64,000 nt of DNA. Origin: Globodera rostochiensis (Eukaryota; Nematoda; Chromadorea; Rhabditida; Heteroderidae). The translations under genes and the position numbers were made by a program. The notes beneath the pieces were generated by a model. That model searched no databases, had not been told where the DNA came from, and saw nothing but the letters and a program-made list of their open reading frames with translations. The stretch lies in NCBI GenBank assembly GCA_018350325.1, contig JAEVLN010000002.1:2878295-2942294 (forward strand). Reading direction: 5' to 3'. The stretch's first letter is position 1. Every line of letters begins with the position of its first letter. Positions 10,919 through 22,000 of the stretch are shown here, piece after piece.

Positions 10919-12463
10919 ATGGCGTCGGAGGAACAAACGCCGGGGGCGCCAACCGACGGAGTGCCGGCGGCGCCGCCGGCAACTCTTTATAAGCCTAAGC
11001 CAATGGCGGCCGATCTGTGCAAAATGATTGGCCTATTGGATTATTTATATGCGAGCAAAAGACGAATTTTAATCGAAGCGAAAAAAAGGCAAAAAGGCAA
11101 AAACATTTTAATCATCGAGCCGCCCAATTTGCATAGTCTAAAAAGTGTTGGTCGGCGGAATTGCAATCAAAATGCTGCAAAAAGTTTTGTTTACAAAATA
11201 ATTTTAAAACATTTTAATGCTTATTAATAGGGCCCGGATTTATATTGACTAAAAAACGCGAAATATTGACTTAAAATATTGATCAAAAAACCCAAAAAAT
11301 TGACCAAAATCCCCAAAAAGAGCCAAAATATATTGGCTAAAACTGACCAAATCCAGTCAAATTTTGCGTAAAAACCTTCAAAATTCGTCAATCTCTTATT
11401 ATTGTCGTTTAAAATTAAAGGCAAAAATTAATTTAACAAATGAATAAAATAATATTTAATTTATACATTCAGAAGAAGAAAGCATTCAAACGCAGCTGCT
11501 TCTGTCAGATGCCATTGTTCTGCGCGAAATCATCCAGGCCAACCTTTACTTTGTTGGCATTCCGGCGATCGACAATTGGGAAGAATTTAATAAACACGGC
11601 AAAATTTTGTTTGAAAAAATTGATCAATTCGCTGAAAACGCATCGGAATGTTCGGTGATGAAGCGAATTAGCCTGAATTTGCGTTTCATCGCAATGTCTT
11701 TGGAAAAAGACTACAAAAATTATTGTGAATTCTTTGCCGGTTTGGAAGAACAAATTTTGCAAGAAATGTGCGAATTTTATCAATTTGACGACAACAAGTT
11801 CAACAAGTATCGTACCAATGCATTGGCAAAAAATGCGAATGGTATAAAGCCAACATTGCTTTATTACTTCTTCTTCAGCACTTTTTATCGAAAGTTGATG
11901 GCAAACATAAATTTGGTATTAATTAATATTAAGCAATTAAATTTAAATTTGATTTTAATTTTGTTTAATGCTTTTGGTTGGATCCGGAATAAATCTGAAA
12001 GAATTTATATATTGTTACAAGTATTTAAATTATAATACCTAAGTACCCTTAAGTTTTGAAAATTTCTCTAAAATTTCTAAATTAAACCTGAAATTTTAAA
12101 TACATTTTATTTAGAGATCGAAACTCCAAACAAATTTGAATCCAAATCTAATTTAAAATGTTTTGAAAAATAAAACTTTATGGTGCATTTTTTGAAAATT
12201 CAACAAATTTACAAAGGTAAACAAAGACTACACAAATTTTGGGGTTCAAATTTGATTTATTATTGTACAAAATTGGCAAAAATTTGTACAGAATTTATTA
12301 AATAAAAATAATGTTTTTTTGACAATTTTAGACCAAAACGCGAGCCGACCGCCAATTGTTACATTGGCTGTACTCAATTGAAAAGGCACTGGACCGTCGC
12401 ATGGCGGCGATTGTCGCCGAACGCCCCCGACTTCCGTTGTTGAACGCCTCCATTCCCTCGTAA
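10919..12463 (+). CDS. unknown protein, three exons, 266 residues
   Basis: Exons 10919-11144, 11473-11915 and 12332-12463 close in phase. The start codon gives a Pro/Ala-rich N-terminus (PGAPTDGVPAAPPATLYKP), followed by a largely helical, charged protein without signal peptide or clear membrane anchor. The middle exon contains ILFEKIDQFAENASE and FYRKLMANINL, and the last contains LLHWLYSIEKALDRRMAAI. I do not recognise the family. A GC donor 46 bases earlier (near 11098) would give an alternative first junction in the same phase. The last exon and its 3' flank are duplicated at 16083-16668 on the far side of a helicase fragment, leaving this copy complete. Confidence 0.68.
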
Positions 12464-12860
12464 AACTTCGATAGCTTCTTCAGTTACTTACATAAAAATT
12501 GAGAGACATTTTTGTTTTTTGTAGGGCCGCCAGGATTTATAACAATTTTTTGCCAAAATATGATTCAAAAAAGTTTTTATTTTAGCCAAAAGTGCCAAAT
12601 AGTATGTATGCGTCGTTTTGATTTGTAAATCATCGAAAATTAATTGCAATTAAAACAAAAATTCTCATAATCCGGGCCAATTTATTTGTAGGCAAATTTT
12701 TTATATTTTTGTATCTTTTTCAGGTGGCTTCTTATAAGTGTTTTAGTTTCGCACCTTAGCGCAATTTACCTAATTGTTTTTTCACTCATAAATTAGTCCA
12801 TATCAAAATGATGACTCAATGATCGAACAAAAAAGTTTTTCAACAATTTGCTTCTCTTAT
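12274..12860 (+). repeat. direct repeat copy A (last exon + 3' flank)
   Basis: 587 bases, nearly identical to 16083-16668 (one substitution, GTACA versus GTACT, and one base in an A-run). It spans the end of intron 2, the last exon and about 400 bases of 3' flank of the gene at 10919-12463. Confidence 0.92.
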
Positions 12861-15800
12861 AGTGAAGCGCCCGGGGCGCCATAACTGAGGGGAGGAAGGA
12901 CAGGGGAAATGGGCATTGGGGACCGAGTGGGGATGATGGCATTTGGGGACAAGTCGCCCGGGCCCTGGGCGATTGACCTCCCCTCCCGAACTCCAAGCCC
13001 CGCAGAGCTCTGATGGAAATGTTTATCGGCGGTGAAGGAAAAGGTGAAGGATCGATCGTCCGCAGCAGTGAGAAAAGGCACACAAGTGCTGGGGGGGGAT
13101 TCCTCCTGATCGTTTGGGGCTGGTCGCTTAAATGGACGTCCGGTGCTCACGGGGGAGGGGGCGGGGACAACAGATTGTTGGTGGTCAACTGCGTTCGGCT
13201 TCACACGTCCGCCCTTCCATCAAGTTCGTCCCGAACTTCACTTCGGTCCATCTAATCGCTTGGTCGCCCCGCGGCATTGTCCAGTGCCATGTCCGGGCTG
13301 ATCGCAAATCAAGCATCTCGCCGCTGGTTGTTGCATCTGCGCGCTGCTCTGTGTGCCCACTCCGGAAGGTGAGGGACTGCTCCGTGCCTTTGTACTCGCC
13401 GAAGGTGTCGGCCATTGATCTCGGCTAGGGAAAGGGGGAGGGGGAAAGAACCGAATTGGGGGATTGTCGGAAGGGCTGCTGTGCGGTGTGTGCTCCTCGC
13501 GATTGGCTTTGCCCGAATTCCACTCCGCGTGGAAGCGGAAGTCCTGCTGAACGCTTCCGTCTCTGTCAACCAAAATTCCACGGCTGTAATGCGACTGTTC
13601 GTCCGTGGAGGCCCGAATGAACGACGGCGTAGTGACAACAGTGCCTTCCAATGCCTTTGAAAGGAACCGGTCCCATATTTTGCATTGGGTTAATTCCATC
13701 AAATTCCCGATTACGACCAGTCCGTGCTTTCCCCGGCTGAGGGACACATTAACCCGGGCCGGATCCCCCCAAAACGCGTTTCCCCGACTCTTCCGTGTGC
13801 TCTGGTGATTGGTTTGCCGTTGAGAGACAGTCGTGACGACAACAACCAGGTCGCTCTCATGTCCTTGCATGCTGTCGGCCGTTGCCGACAGCGCAAACCG
13901 ATCGAGTCCGTGCGCCTTGAGTTCACGTCCAATTTGGGCTGCCTGTCCCGAGTAGAGGGAGATGACCCGCACGGATCCGGGGAACGTCCTCCATCGTTGA
14001 AGCAGCTCGATGGCGGTTCTCGTTTGGCCGGAGTTTGCCGCCGAGAAACTGGTCTCCTCCGCTTCCATCGGCGTCTCAATGTTGATGAGCACAATTGGGG
14101 AATCGGCCACCGGCATTTTGGCGAAGTCCAGCAACATCCTAAAGACTCCCGGACCCGGACTCAAAACTTCTCCATGCGGTGTGTACGCGGCGAATTCGAC
14201 GCAATGAACTATTTGGGGATGGGACCGATAATTTACTGTCAGTGTTGTTCGATTCAAGCCCGCCGACTCATCCATGTTCAACAAAACCGTGTCCAAACCA
14301 AACCCGGTTCGGAACTCCTCAGGGATGTCCTTCATGTTTACAGCCAATTGGTACCGGTCCCCTGTGACGAAAAGCTTGTGAATTTTGACCAAAGGGTATA
14401 GGGTCGCGCAAATTTGCGAAAAAGGAGCCTGACCTGCTTCATCAAGCACAATTACATTTCTGTCCGTAATTAACCCCCCTATTTGCTCCGCAAATCCCAG
14501 CGTGCAGCACAGAACACGCTTTGTCTCCAAGGCCAGCACGTATTCGGCGATTTTGCCTTCCTTCGCCACTCTCGGCCTTTTCCGCGCCGTTTGCTGGTAC
14601 TTCTTCACTTCTTTCTTCACTTGCCAGCTCTCTTCCTTACTCATCTTCTTCCAATTGCTGCCAAAATGATTCCGCCGTGACCGCCGATTCGAGAAGGTTG
14701 TTAGAAATACGGTCGAGCTGATCGCGGTACTTGCTCTTGCCATTGCCTGAAAATAAGGCCAAGGGTACCACCCCCACCCCTTCAACTTCGAGTGCTTGGA
14801 CGAGTTCCTCGCAAATTTTCACAACGGCGACGTTCAATGGCGCCATGCACAACATCTTCAGATCCGGCTGGGCCAGAAGGGCGGCAACGATGGAAGCCAC
14901 GGTGAACGTCTTCCCACTGCCGGGTGGCGCTTGCTGGGCGACAACGCGCGGTTCGTCGTCCAACATGAGCATTGCCGACTGCTTTTGTTCTTTTTCGAGA
15001 CGGCGCAGTGCCGGATGCGATTCGAACTGTGCCTCAGACGAGGCGATTGGCGGTGCAGCTTCATCTGTTGCGGAAAACATTATTTTCCAAATTTTCCCCG
15101 TTCCGTGCTCTCCAATCCGCGCGCTGAACACGTTTCCGCTGAAGAGAGACATCCGCTCTTCCAAAGCTCGCAAGGACTCAGATGGCCGAATCTCAACTTC
15201 AGCCCCTTCGCACAAGCGCCCGAAGTCGCTCGCCGAGTCATGCTTCTTCGCTGCTTGGTGAGAGAGTAGAATTTTCGCCTGAAAAACGAACACCCACCCC
15301 TGTGCATACTTATTTATTTCCAAAATTCGTCCAGTCGCACAATTTTTCCTTCCTCCTTTCAATCCGACCTCAATTGGTCCATCTTCCTCCCATGCCCCAA
15401 CCAAATCCACAAACTTTCGCTTATTCTCTAGGAAATGCTCGAAAGTGGCAATGACCGTTTTGCCCGTCTCCTCCAGGACATAGAGGGACGTTGTGATGCC
15501 AAATTCCTCCATTTTCGCTTTGGCTTTCAGGCAACACGCCGACAGCGCCGCTGCCACTCCTTTCTCGCCGAGGCTTATGTCCGAATTTGTGCTGAAAGGG
15601 AATTGGTAACCCTCGGCAAATTCAGTGACCCCTGTGCCGAGCAAAGGGCGATGAGCCCAAATTTTCAGCGACGCCGCCTTTTCGTGCTGAGCCGGCAGTA
15701 CGTACAGACCGAACGGGCCGATTGCCAAATCCGGAGGGCGATCAATTTGGACCATTTTGGCCAAAATCAACTGGCCTGCCTTCAACTCCTCCAACTTTTG

Positions 15801-16082
15801 GATTGCCATTTGGTGCGGGTACACTCGCTGAGTGACGCTTAGTTGTGGAATTGCCATGTCCAATGAAACCAGCCGACGACTTCCGTCTTTGAAGTTAGTC
15901 CGGACGTCCGTTACAATGCCGACGTCCTGGGATTGGGTGGCAGAGAAGATTTGCGAAATTGTTTTGGCTTTCGCTTGAGCGTTGATCCTCTGAGCGCCTG
16001 AAATCCATTCCCACCGCTCATCATTCTGCAACTCTTTCCCTTTTATTACCCAAACAATGTCCCCGAGCTTGAGTGGTTTGAA
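12861..16082 (-). pseudogene. intronless Upf1-like SF1 helicase fragment with zinc knuckle, frameshifted
   Basis: Two minus-strand reading frames (about 16088-14637 and 14785-13238) form one superfamily-1 helicase. The motifs appear in order: Walker A PPGSGKT (~14915), DEAGQ (~14437), NYRSHP (~14225), DSMQGHESD, VNVSLSRGK, and a C-terminal CX2CX4HX4C zinc knuckle (13274-13315). The layout is that of Upf1/NFX1-type RNA helicases. The frame breaks at about 14637-14660, where 13 bases separate EEDE from the continuing WQVKKEV, so one base is extra or two are missing. No ATG precedes the N-terminal part; the frame begins at the repeat junction. A Pro/Ser-rich ORF (13204-12857) in another frame ends with its stop exactly at the other junction. 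The GC-rich, intronless block is unlike its neighbours and is bracketed by 587-base direct repeats. Confidence 0.8.
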
Positions 16083-16668
16083 TGGCAAAAATTTGTACTG
16101 AATTTATTAAATAAAAATAATGTTTTTTTGACAATTTTAGACCAAAACGCGAGCCGACCGCCAATTGTTACATTGGCTGTACTCAATTGAAAAGGCACTG
16201 GACCGTCGCATGGCGGCGATTGTCGCCGAACGCCCCCGACTTCCGTTGTTGAACGCCTCCATTCCCTCGTAAAACTTCGATAGCTTCTTCAGTTACTTAC
16301 ATAAAAATTGAGAGACATTTTTGTTTTTTGTAGGGCCGCCAGGATTTATAACAATTTTTTGCCAAAATATGATTCAAAAAGTTTTTATTTTAGCCAAAAG
16401 TGCCAAATAGTATGTATGCGTCGTTTTGATTTGTAAATCATCGAAAATTAATTGCAATTAAAACAAAAATTCTCATAATCCGGGCCAATTTATTTGTAGG
16501 CAAATTTTTTATATTTTTGTATCTTTTTCAGGTGGCTTCTTATAAGTGTTTTAGTTTCGCACCTTAGCGCAATTTACCTAATTGTTTTTTCACTCATAAA
16601 TTAGTCCATATCAAAATGATGACTCAATGATCGAACAAAAAAGTTTTTCAACAATTTGCTTCTCTTAT
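16083..16668 (+). repeat. direct repeat copy B (last exon + 3' flank)
   Basis: 586-base second copy of 12274-12860. It begins at the shared TGGCAAAAATTTGTAC motif next to the helicase N-terminal end and stops at CTTCTCTTAT, after which the presumed original downstream sequence continues. Confidence 0.92.
16141..16272 (+). pseudogene. orphan copy of the last exon of the 10919-12463 gene
   Basis: Exact-length copy of exon 3 (44 codons including the stop) with its upstream TTTTAG acceptor. No matching 5' exons lie directly upstream, since the helicase fragment intervenes in the opposite orientation. It could only be used by splicing over the whole insert. Confidence 0.8.
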
Positions 16669-16927
16669 TTAACTTAAATTTTATTTTTTTGGATTTAAAA
16701 GGCGTACAAGTTTCTTCAAATTAAACTGAATAATAATGTAAAATTCAATTTATCGGTAAATTGATCGAGATAAAGATGAAGTGCCCACCCAATGCCCGAA
16801 AATCTGCGATCGCGATCTTTGAATTAATAAATGCTCTCAGTTCCCTATTTTGAATGCTAAACGCAACTGTCATATGCTTTGAAAATGCTTTTTTGCCATA
16901 AAACAGCTTGAACCCTTCCGGGTCCCA

Positions 16928-18670
16928 TCAGTTCCATACATCGTGCCACACCACCGAACACGAACTCCAAAAGTCCAGTGATGGACGATCGTTGTAGCTG
17001 CGGTATCCGGCACCGTAACTGCTGCTGGTGCTGGTGCTGCTGCTGCTGCCCGTGTTGAAGATGACAATGTCCCCGCCGTGGTGGTGGTGACGGCGGTTGC
17101 TATCCGAATCGGAGCCAAAAATGACCGCGATCAAAAGTATGATCAGCAAAATGAAGATGATGATCAGCACAATGAGGCCAATGCATTGGAGCCAGGCGTT
17201 CCAATCGACGCGATAACGAACTTGTTCTTCTTCTTCTCCGGCTGCTCCACGCTTTCGACGTCGCCGTCTTTTTTGCTGATTTTGTGGACCTGGAAACAAA
17301 TGAATCCGATCAGAACGGTTCTGAGGCGGTTAATGAACGTGTCGGCGGGGCGTTCACAGTGTTTTTACCGTCGTCAATCCGCGGAAACAATCGGTCAACG
17401 GCACTTTTCATGAGTTGCGCATTGTCTCTCAGCCACTGTTCAAATCGGCTTCGGTGTTCTTCGTTGCCGCTGCCGCCGCCACCGCCTTCTTCGTGCCGTT
17501 GCTCCTGGGTTTTGGCGCCAACCAGACTCTTGGCATTGTGTGCAAAGGCAATTTTTAACAAATTAATCAAGGCCCAATAGCTGTGCATGGCGAGCCGCCA
17601 ATTGGACACCGTTCCTGTGGGATAAACGGCAACAGTTTTGCCAATCCAAATTGGCGTTCTTGTCCAGTGTTTTGAACACATTTTCCGAAAGGCGTTTCAA
17701 CTCATTTTTGGCAGGCATTTGTCCCGCTTTGATTTTGTCCAGAGTTTTTTTTAATTTTGCCGACATCGCCTTATCATTTGGCCCATCCACGAACTGCTCG
17801 ATTTGCCCGACTAACTTTTTCACCAAATTTTGATTAGACAAAATCAAAAAAGCTTTCCAACTCTTTTCGGTATTTAATCTCTAAAATAAAACAATGCCAT
17901 TATTTCTGGCATTGATTTACATACCCTCGCCTGAGCTTCAGTTTCAAACTTTGCGCACCGCTCAACGAGTTGTTCGTATTCGATGGTCGTGTCCAAATTG
18001 GCCTCTTCCATCAATTTGCAGAGTTCAATGTTCACTTTCATTTGGACAATTTGTGTCGAAGTTTGTCCCCCGTTCTCTTTCTTCTTCCCCCCACCATTTT
18101 TGTGCCACAAACGAATGGCCCGGTCAATTTTAGTGGCCAAGTTTTTTTTCAAAATTTGCAATTCATTGGCAGCGGCGGCGGCGGGCAGCGGCACGCGGTT
18201 GCGTGCCCGCACCTTTCAGCAGGTTGGCCTTCAAATGCACCAAATTTGCATAGCCTTCCGCTAAAAAAGGTGAAGCCCATTTTTGGGCGCTCAATTCGAC
18301 GACAAATTGGTGCAATTGTTCAACGACGACCTCAACATTGGCAAGATGCCCCAACATTGCAAACGCTTTACCATCGACCGTGTCTTTCCGCTCAACAACA
18401 TTGCCATACTCCTAAATATATTTAAACAAATTTTATTTATTATTCTAATGCCAAATCCAATAACATTTACGATCCAATTAACGGTGTCCGTCCTAATTGC
18501 TTGAATTTTTGCGTTCATTTCCATAATTTCTCCTTTCAAGGAGTCAATTGGTGAAGCATGCACTGAACATGAAATTTGTTTAGCGTATATATTTTATTAA
18601 AATAATTATTTAAATTTAAAAAACTACCGCAATACGCAAAAAAAGCAAATAGAAAATAGATTTTCGGCAT
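16928..18670 (-). CDS. signal-peptide, single-pass membrane protein with two one-base frame breaks
   Basis: Five exons: 18670-18628, 18562-18471, 18411-17925, 17880-17369 and 17289-16928. Exon 1 gives a signal peptide, MPKIYFLFAFFAYCVHA. The body is Lys/Glu-rich and helical (EMNAKIQAI, IEYEQLVERCAKFE, KKTLDKIKAGQMP) and suggests coiled coils. Near the C-terminus a basic stretch (KRRRRRKR) precedes one strong membrane helix (WLQCIGLIVLIIIFILLIIL), followed by a His/Ser-rich tail. Two exons each carry exactly one extra base: near 18183-18185 in a GCC/CCC repeat, and near 17640-17665. Dropping one base in each lets all exon phases close at about 497 residues. These are either sequencing or assembly errors or early pseudogene damage. 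I do not recognise the family. Confidence 0.62.
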
Positions 18671-19026
18671 TTTGTCAGAATCTTACCCTAAATTTGTCAA
18701 TTAGTAATTTTTGAAATAAATGAATAATCTACAAAATCAAAAAGAATTCTCATATGCAATGGAAAATATATAATGTAGCCCTGATTTTTAATGGATCAAT
18801 GCTATACAAATATAGATTTAGCAGATTATAGAGCTATTCCCATGCTTAAAAAGAGTAAATGTTGGCATTTGGGGGCTGTGGCTAACACTCCACAAGAAAC
18901 ACATTTGGGGCGAATCAATCACAACGACTTTTGGGCTTTTAAATTCATAATTTAATTAATGCTTTATTTAAGAAAAAAAACAAAAAATAAATTTTTATGG
19001 ATTAATCAAACACTGACATATTTTGG
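18671..19026. other. AT-rich flank of the satellite
   Basis: Unique AT-rich sequence between the membrane-protein gene and the satellite edge. No exon is seen. Confidence 0.5.
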
Positions 19027-22000
19027 TTTGTGCCACCACCCAAAAAGTTGTTGCCCCCATTGTGCCACCACCCAAAAAGTTGTTGCCCCCATTGTGCCAC
19101 CACCCAAAAAGTTGTTGCCCCCATTGTGCCACCACCCAAAAAGTTGTTGCCCCCATTGTGCCACCACCCAAAAAGTTGTTGCCCCCATTGTGCCACCACC
19201 CAAAAAGTTGTTGCCCCCATTGTGCCACCACCCAAAAAGTTGTTGCCCCCATTGTGCCACCACCCAAAAAAGTTGTTGCCCCCATTGTGCCTACCACCCA
19301 AAAAGTTGTTGCCCCCATGTGCCACCACCCAAAAAGTTGTTGCCCCCATTGTGCCACCACCCAAAAAGTTGTTGCCCCATTGTGCCACCACCCAAAAAGT
19401 TGTTGCCCCCATTGTGCCACCACCCAAAAGTTGTTCCCCCATTGTGCCACCACCCAAAAGTTTTGCCCCCATTGTGCCACCACCCAAAAAGTTGTTGCCC
19501 CCATTGTGCCACCACCCAAAAAGTTGTTGCCCCCATTGTGCCACCACCCAAAAAGTTGTTGCCCCCATTGTGCCACCACCCAAAAAGTTGTTGCCCCCAT
19601 TGTGCCACCACCCAAAAAGTTGTTGCCCCCATTGTGCCACCACCCAAAAAGTTGTTGCCCCCATTGTGCCACCACCCAAAAAGTTGTTGCCCCCATTGTG
19701 CCACCACCCAAAAAGTTGTTGCCCCCATTGTGCCACCACCCAAAAAGTTGTTGCCTCCATTTGCCACCATCCAAAAGTTGTTGCCCCCATTGTGCCACCA
19801 CCCAAAAAGTTGTTGCCCCCATTGTGCCACCACCCAAAAAAGTTGTTGCCCCCTTGTGCCACCACCCAAAAAGTTGTTGCCCCCATGTGCCACCACCCAA
19901 AAGTTGTTGCCCATTGTGCCACCACCCAAAAAGTTGTTGCCCCCATTGTGCCACCACCAAAAGTTGTTGCCCCATTGTGCCACCACCCAAAAAGTTGTTG
20001 CCCCCATTGTGCCACCACCCAAAAAGTTGTGCCCCCATTGTGCCACCACCCAAAAAGTTGTTGCCCCCATTGTGCCACCACCCAAAAAGTGTTGCCCCCA
20101 TTGTGCCACCACCCAAAAAGTGTTGCCCCCATTGTGCCACCACCCAAAAGTTGTTGCCCCCATTGTGCCACCACCCAAAAAGTTGTTGCCCCATTGTGCC
20201 ACCACCCAAAAGTTGTTGCCCCCATTGTGCCACCACCCAAAAAGTTGTTGCCCCATTGTGCCACCACCAAAAAGTTGTTGCCCCCATTGTGCCACCACCA
20301 AAAAGTTGTTGCCCCCATTGTGCCACACCCAAAAAGTTGTTGCCCCCATTGTGCCACCACCAAAAAGTTGTTGCCCCCCATTGTCCACCACCCAAAAAGT
20401 TGTTGCCCCCATTGTGCCACCACCCAAAAAGTTGTTGCCCCCATGTGCCACCACCCAAAAGTTGTTGCCCCCATTGTGCCACCACCCAAAAAGTTGTTGC
20501 CCCATTGTGCCACCACCCAAAAAGTTGTTGCCCCCATTGTGCCACCACCCAAAAAGTTGTTCCCCCATTGTGCCACACCCCCAAAAAGTGTTGCCCCATT
20601 GTGCCACCACCCAAAAAGTTTTTGCCCCCATTGTGCCACCACCCAAAAAGTTGTTGCCCCCATTGTGCCACCACCCAAAGTTGTTGCCCCCATTGTGCCA
20701 CCACCCAAAAAGTTGTTGCCCCCATTGTGCCACCACCCAAAAGTTGTTGCCCCCATTGTGCCACCACCCAAAAAGTTGTTGCCCCCATTGTGCCACCCCC
20801 AAAAAGTTGTTGCCCCATTGTGCCACCACCCAAAAAGTTGTTGCCCCCATTGTGCCCCACCCAAAAAGTTGTTGCCCCCATTGTGCCACCACCCAAAAAG
20901 TTGTTGCCCCCATTGGCTACCACCCAAAAAGTTGTTGCCCCCATTGTGCCACCACCCAAAAGTTGTTTGCCCCCTTGTGCCACCACCCAAAAAGTTGTTG
21001 CCCCCATTGTGCCACCACCCAAAAAGTTGTTGCCCCATTGTGCCACCACCCAAAAAAGTTGTTGCCCCCATTGTGCCACCACCCAAAAGTTGTGCCCCCA
21101 TTGTGCCACCACCCAAAAAGTTGTTGCCCCCATTGTGCCACCACCCAAAAGTGTTGCCCCCATTGTGCCACCACCCAAAAAGTTGTTGCCCCCATTGTGC
21201 CACCACCCAAAAGTTGTTGCCCCCATTGTGCCACCACCCAAAAAGTTGTTGCCCCCATTGTGCCACCACCAAAAAGTTGTTGCCCCCATTGTGCCACCAC
21301 CCAAAAGTTGTTGCCCCCATTGTGCCACACCCAAAAAGTTGTTGCCCCCATTGTGCCACCACCCAAAAAGTTGTTGCCCCCATTGTGCACCACCCAAAAG
21401 TTGTTGCCCCCATTGTGCCACCACCCAAAAAGTTGTTGCCCCCATTTGCCACCACCCAAAAGTTGTTGCCCCCATTGTGCCACCACCCAAAAAGTTGTTG
21501 CCCCCTTGTGCCACCACCCAAAAGTTGTTGCCCCCATTGTGCCACCACCCAAAAAGTTGTTGCCCCATTGTGCCACCACCCAAAAAGTTGTTGCCCCCAT
21601 TGTGCCACCACCCAAAAAGTTGTGCCCCCATTGTGCCACCACCCAAAAAGTTGTTGCCCTCCATTGTGCCACCACCCAAAAATTGTTGCCCCCATTGTGC
21701 CACCACCCAAAAAGTTGTTGCCCCCATTGTGCCACCACCCAAAAGTTGTTGCCCCCATTGTGCCACCACCCAAAAAGTTGTTGCCCCATTGTGCCACCAC
21801 CAAAAAGTTGTTGCCCCCATTGTGCCACCACCCAAAAAGTTGTTGCCCCCATTGTGCCACACCCAAAAAGTTGTTGCCCCCATTGTGCCACCACCCAAAA
21901 AGTTGTTTGCCCCCATTGGCCACCACCCAAAAGTTGTTGCCCCCATTGTGCCACCACCCAAAAAGTTGTTGCCCCCCTTGTGCCACCACCCAAAAAGTTG

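Noticed and set aside
13724..15842. Plus-strand ORFs of 130-225 codons
   Set aside because: Antisense of the GC-rich helicase fragment; they lack motifs, whereas the minus strand carries all SF1 helicase motifs in order.
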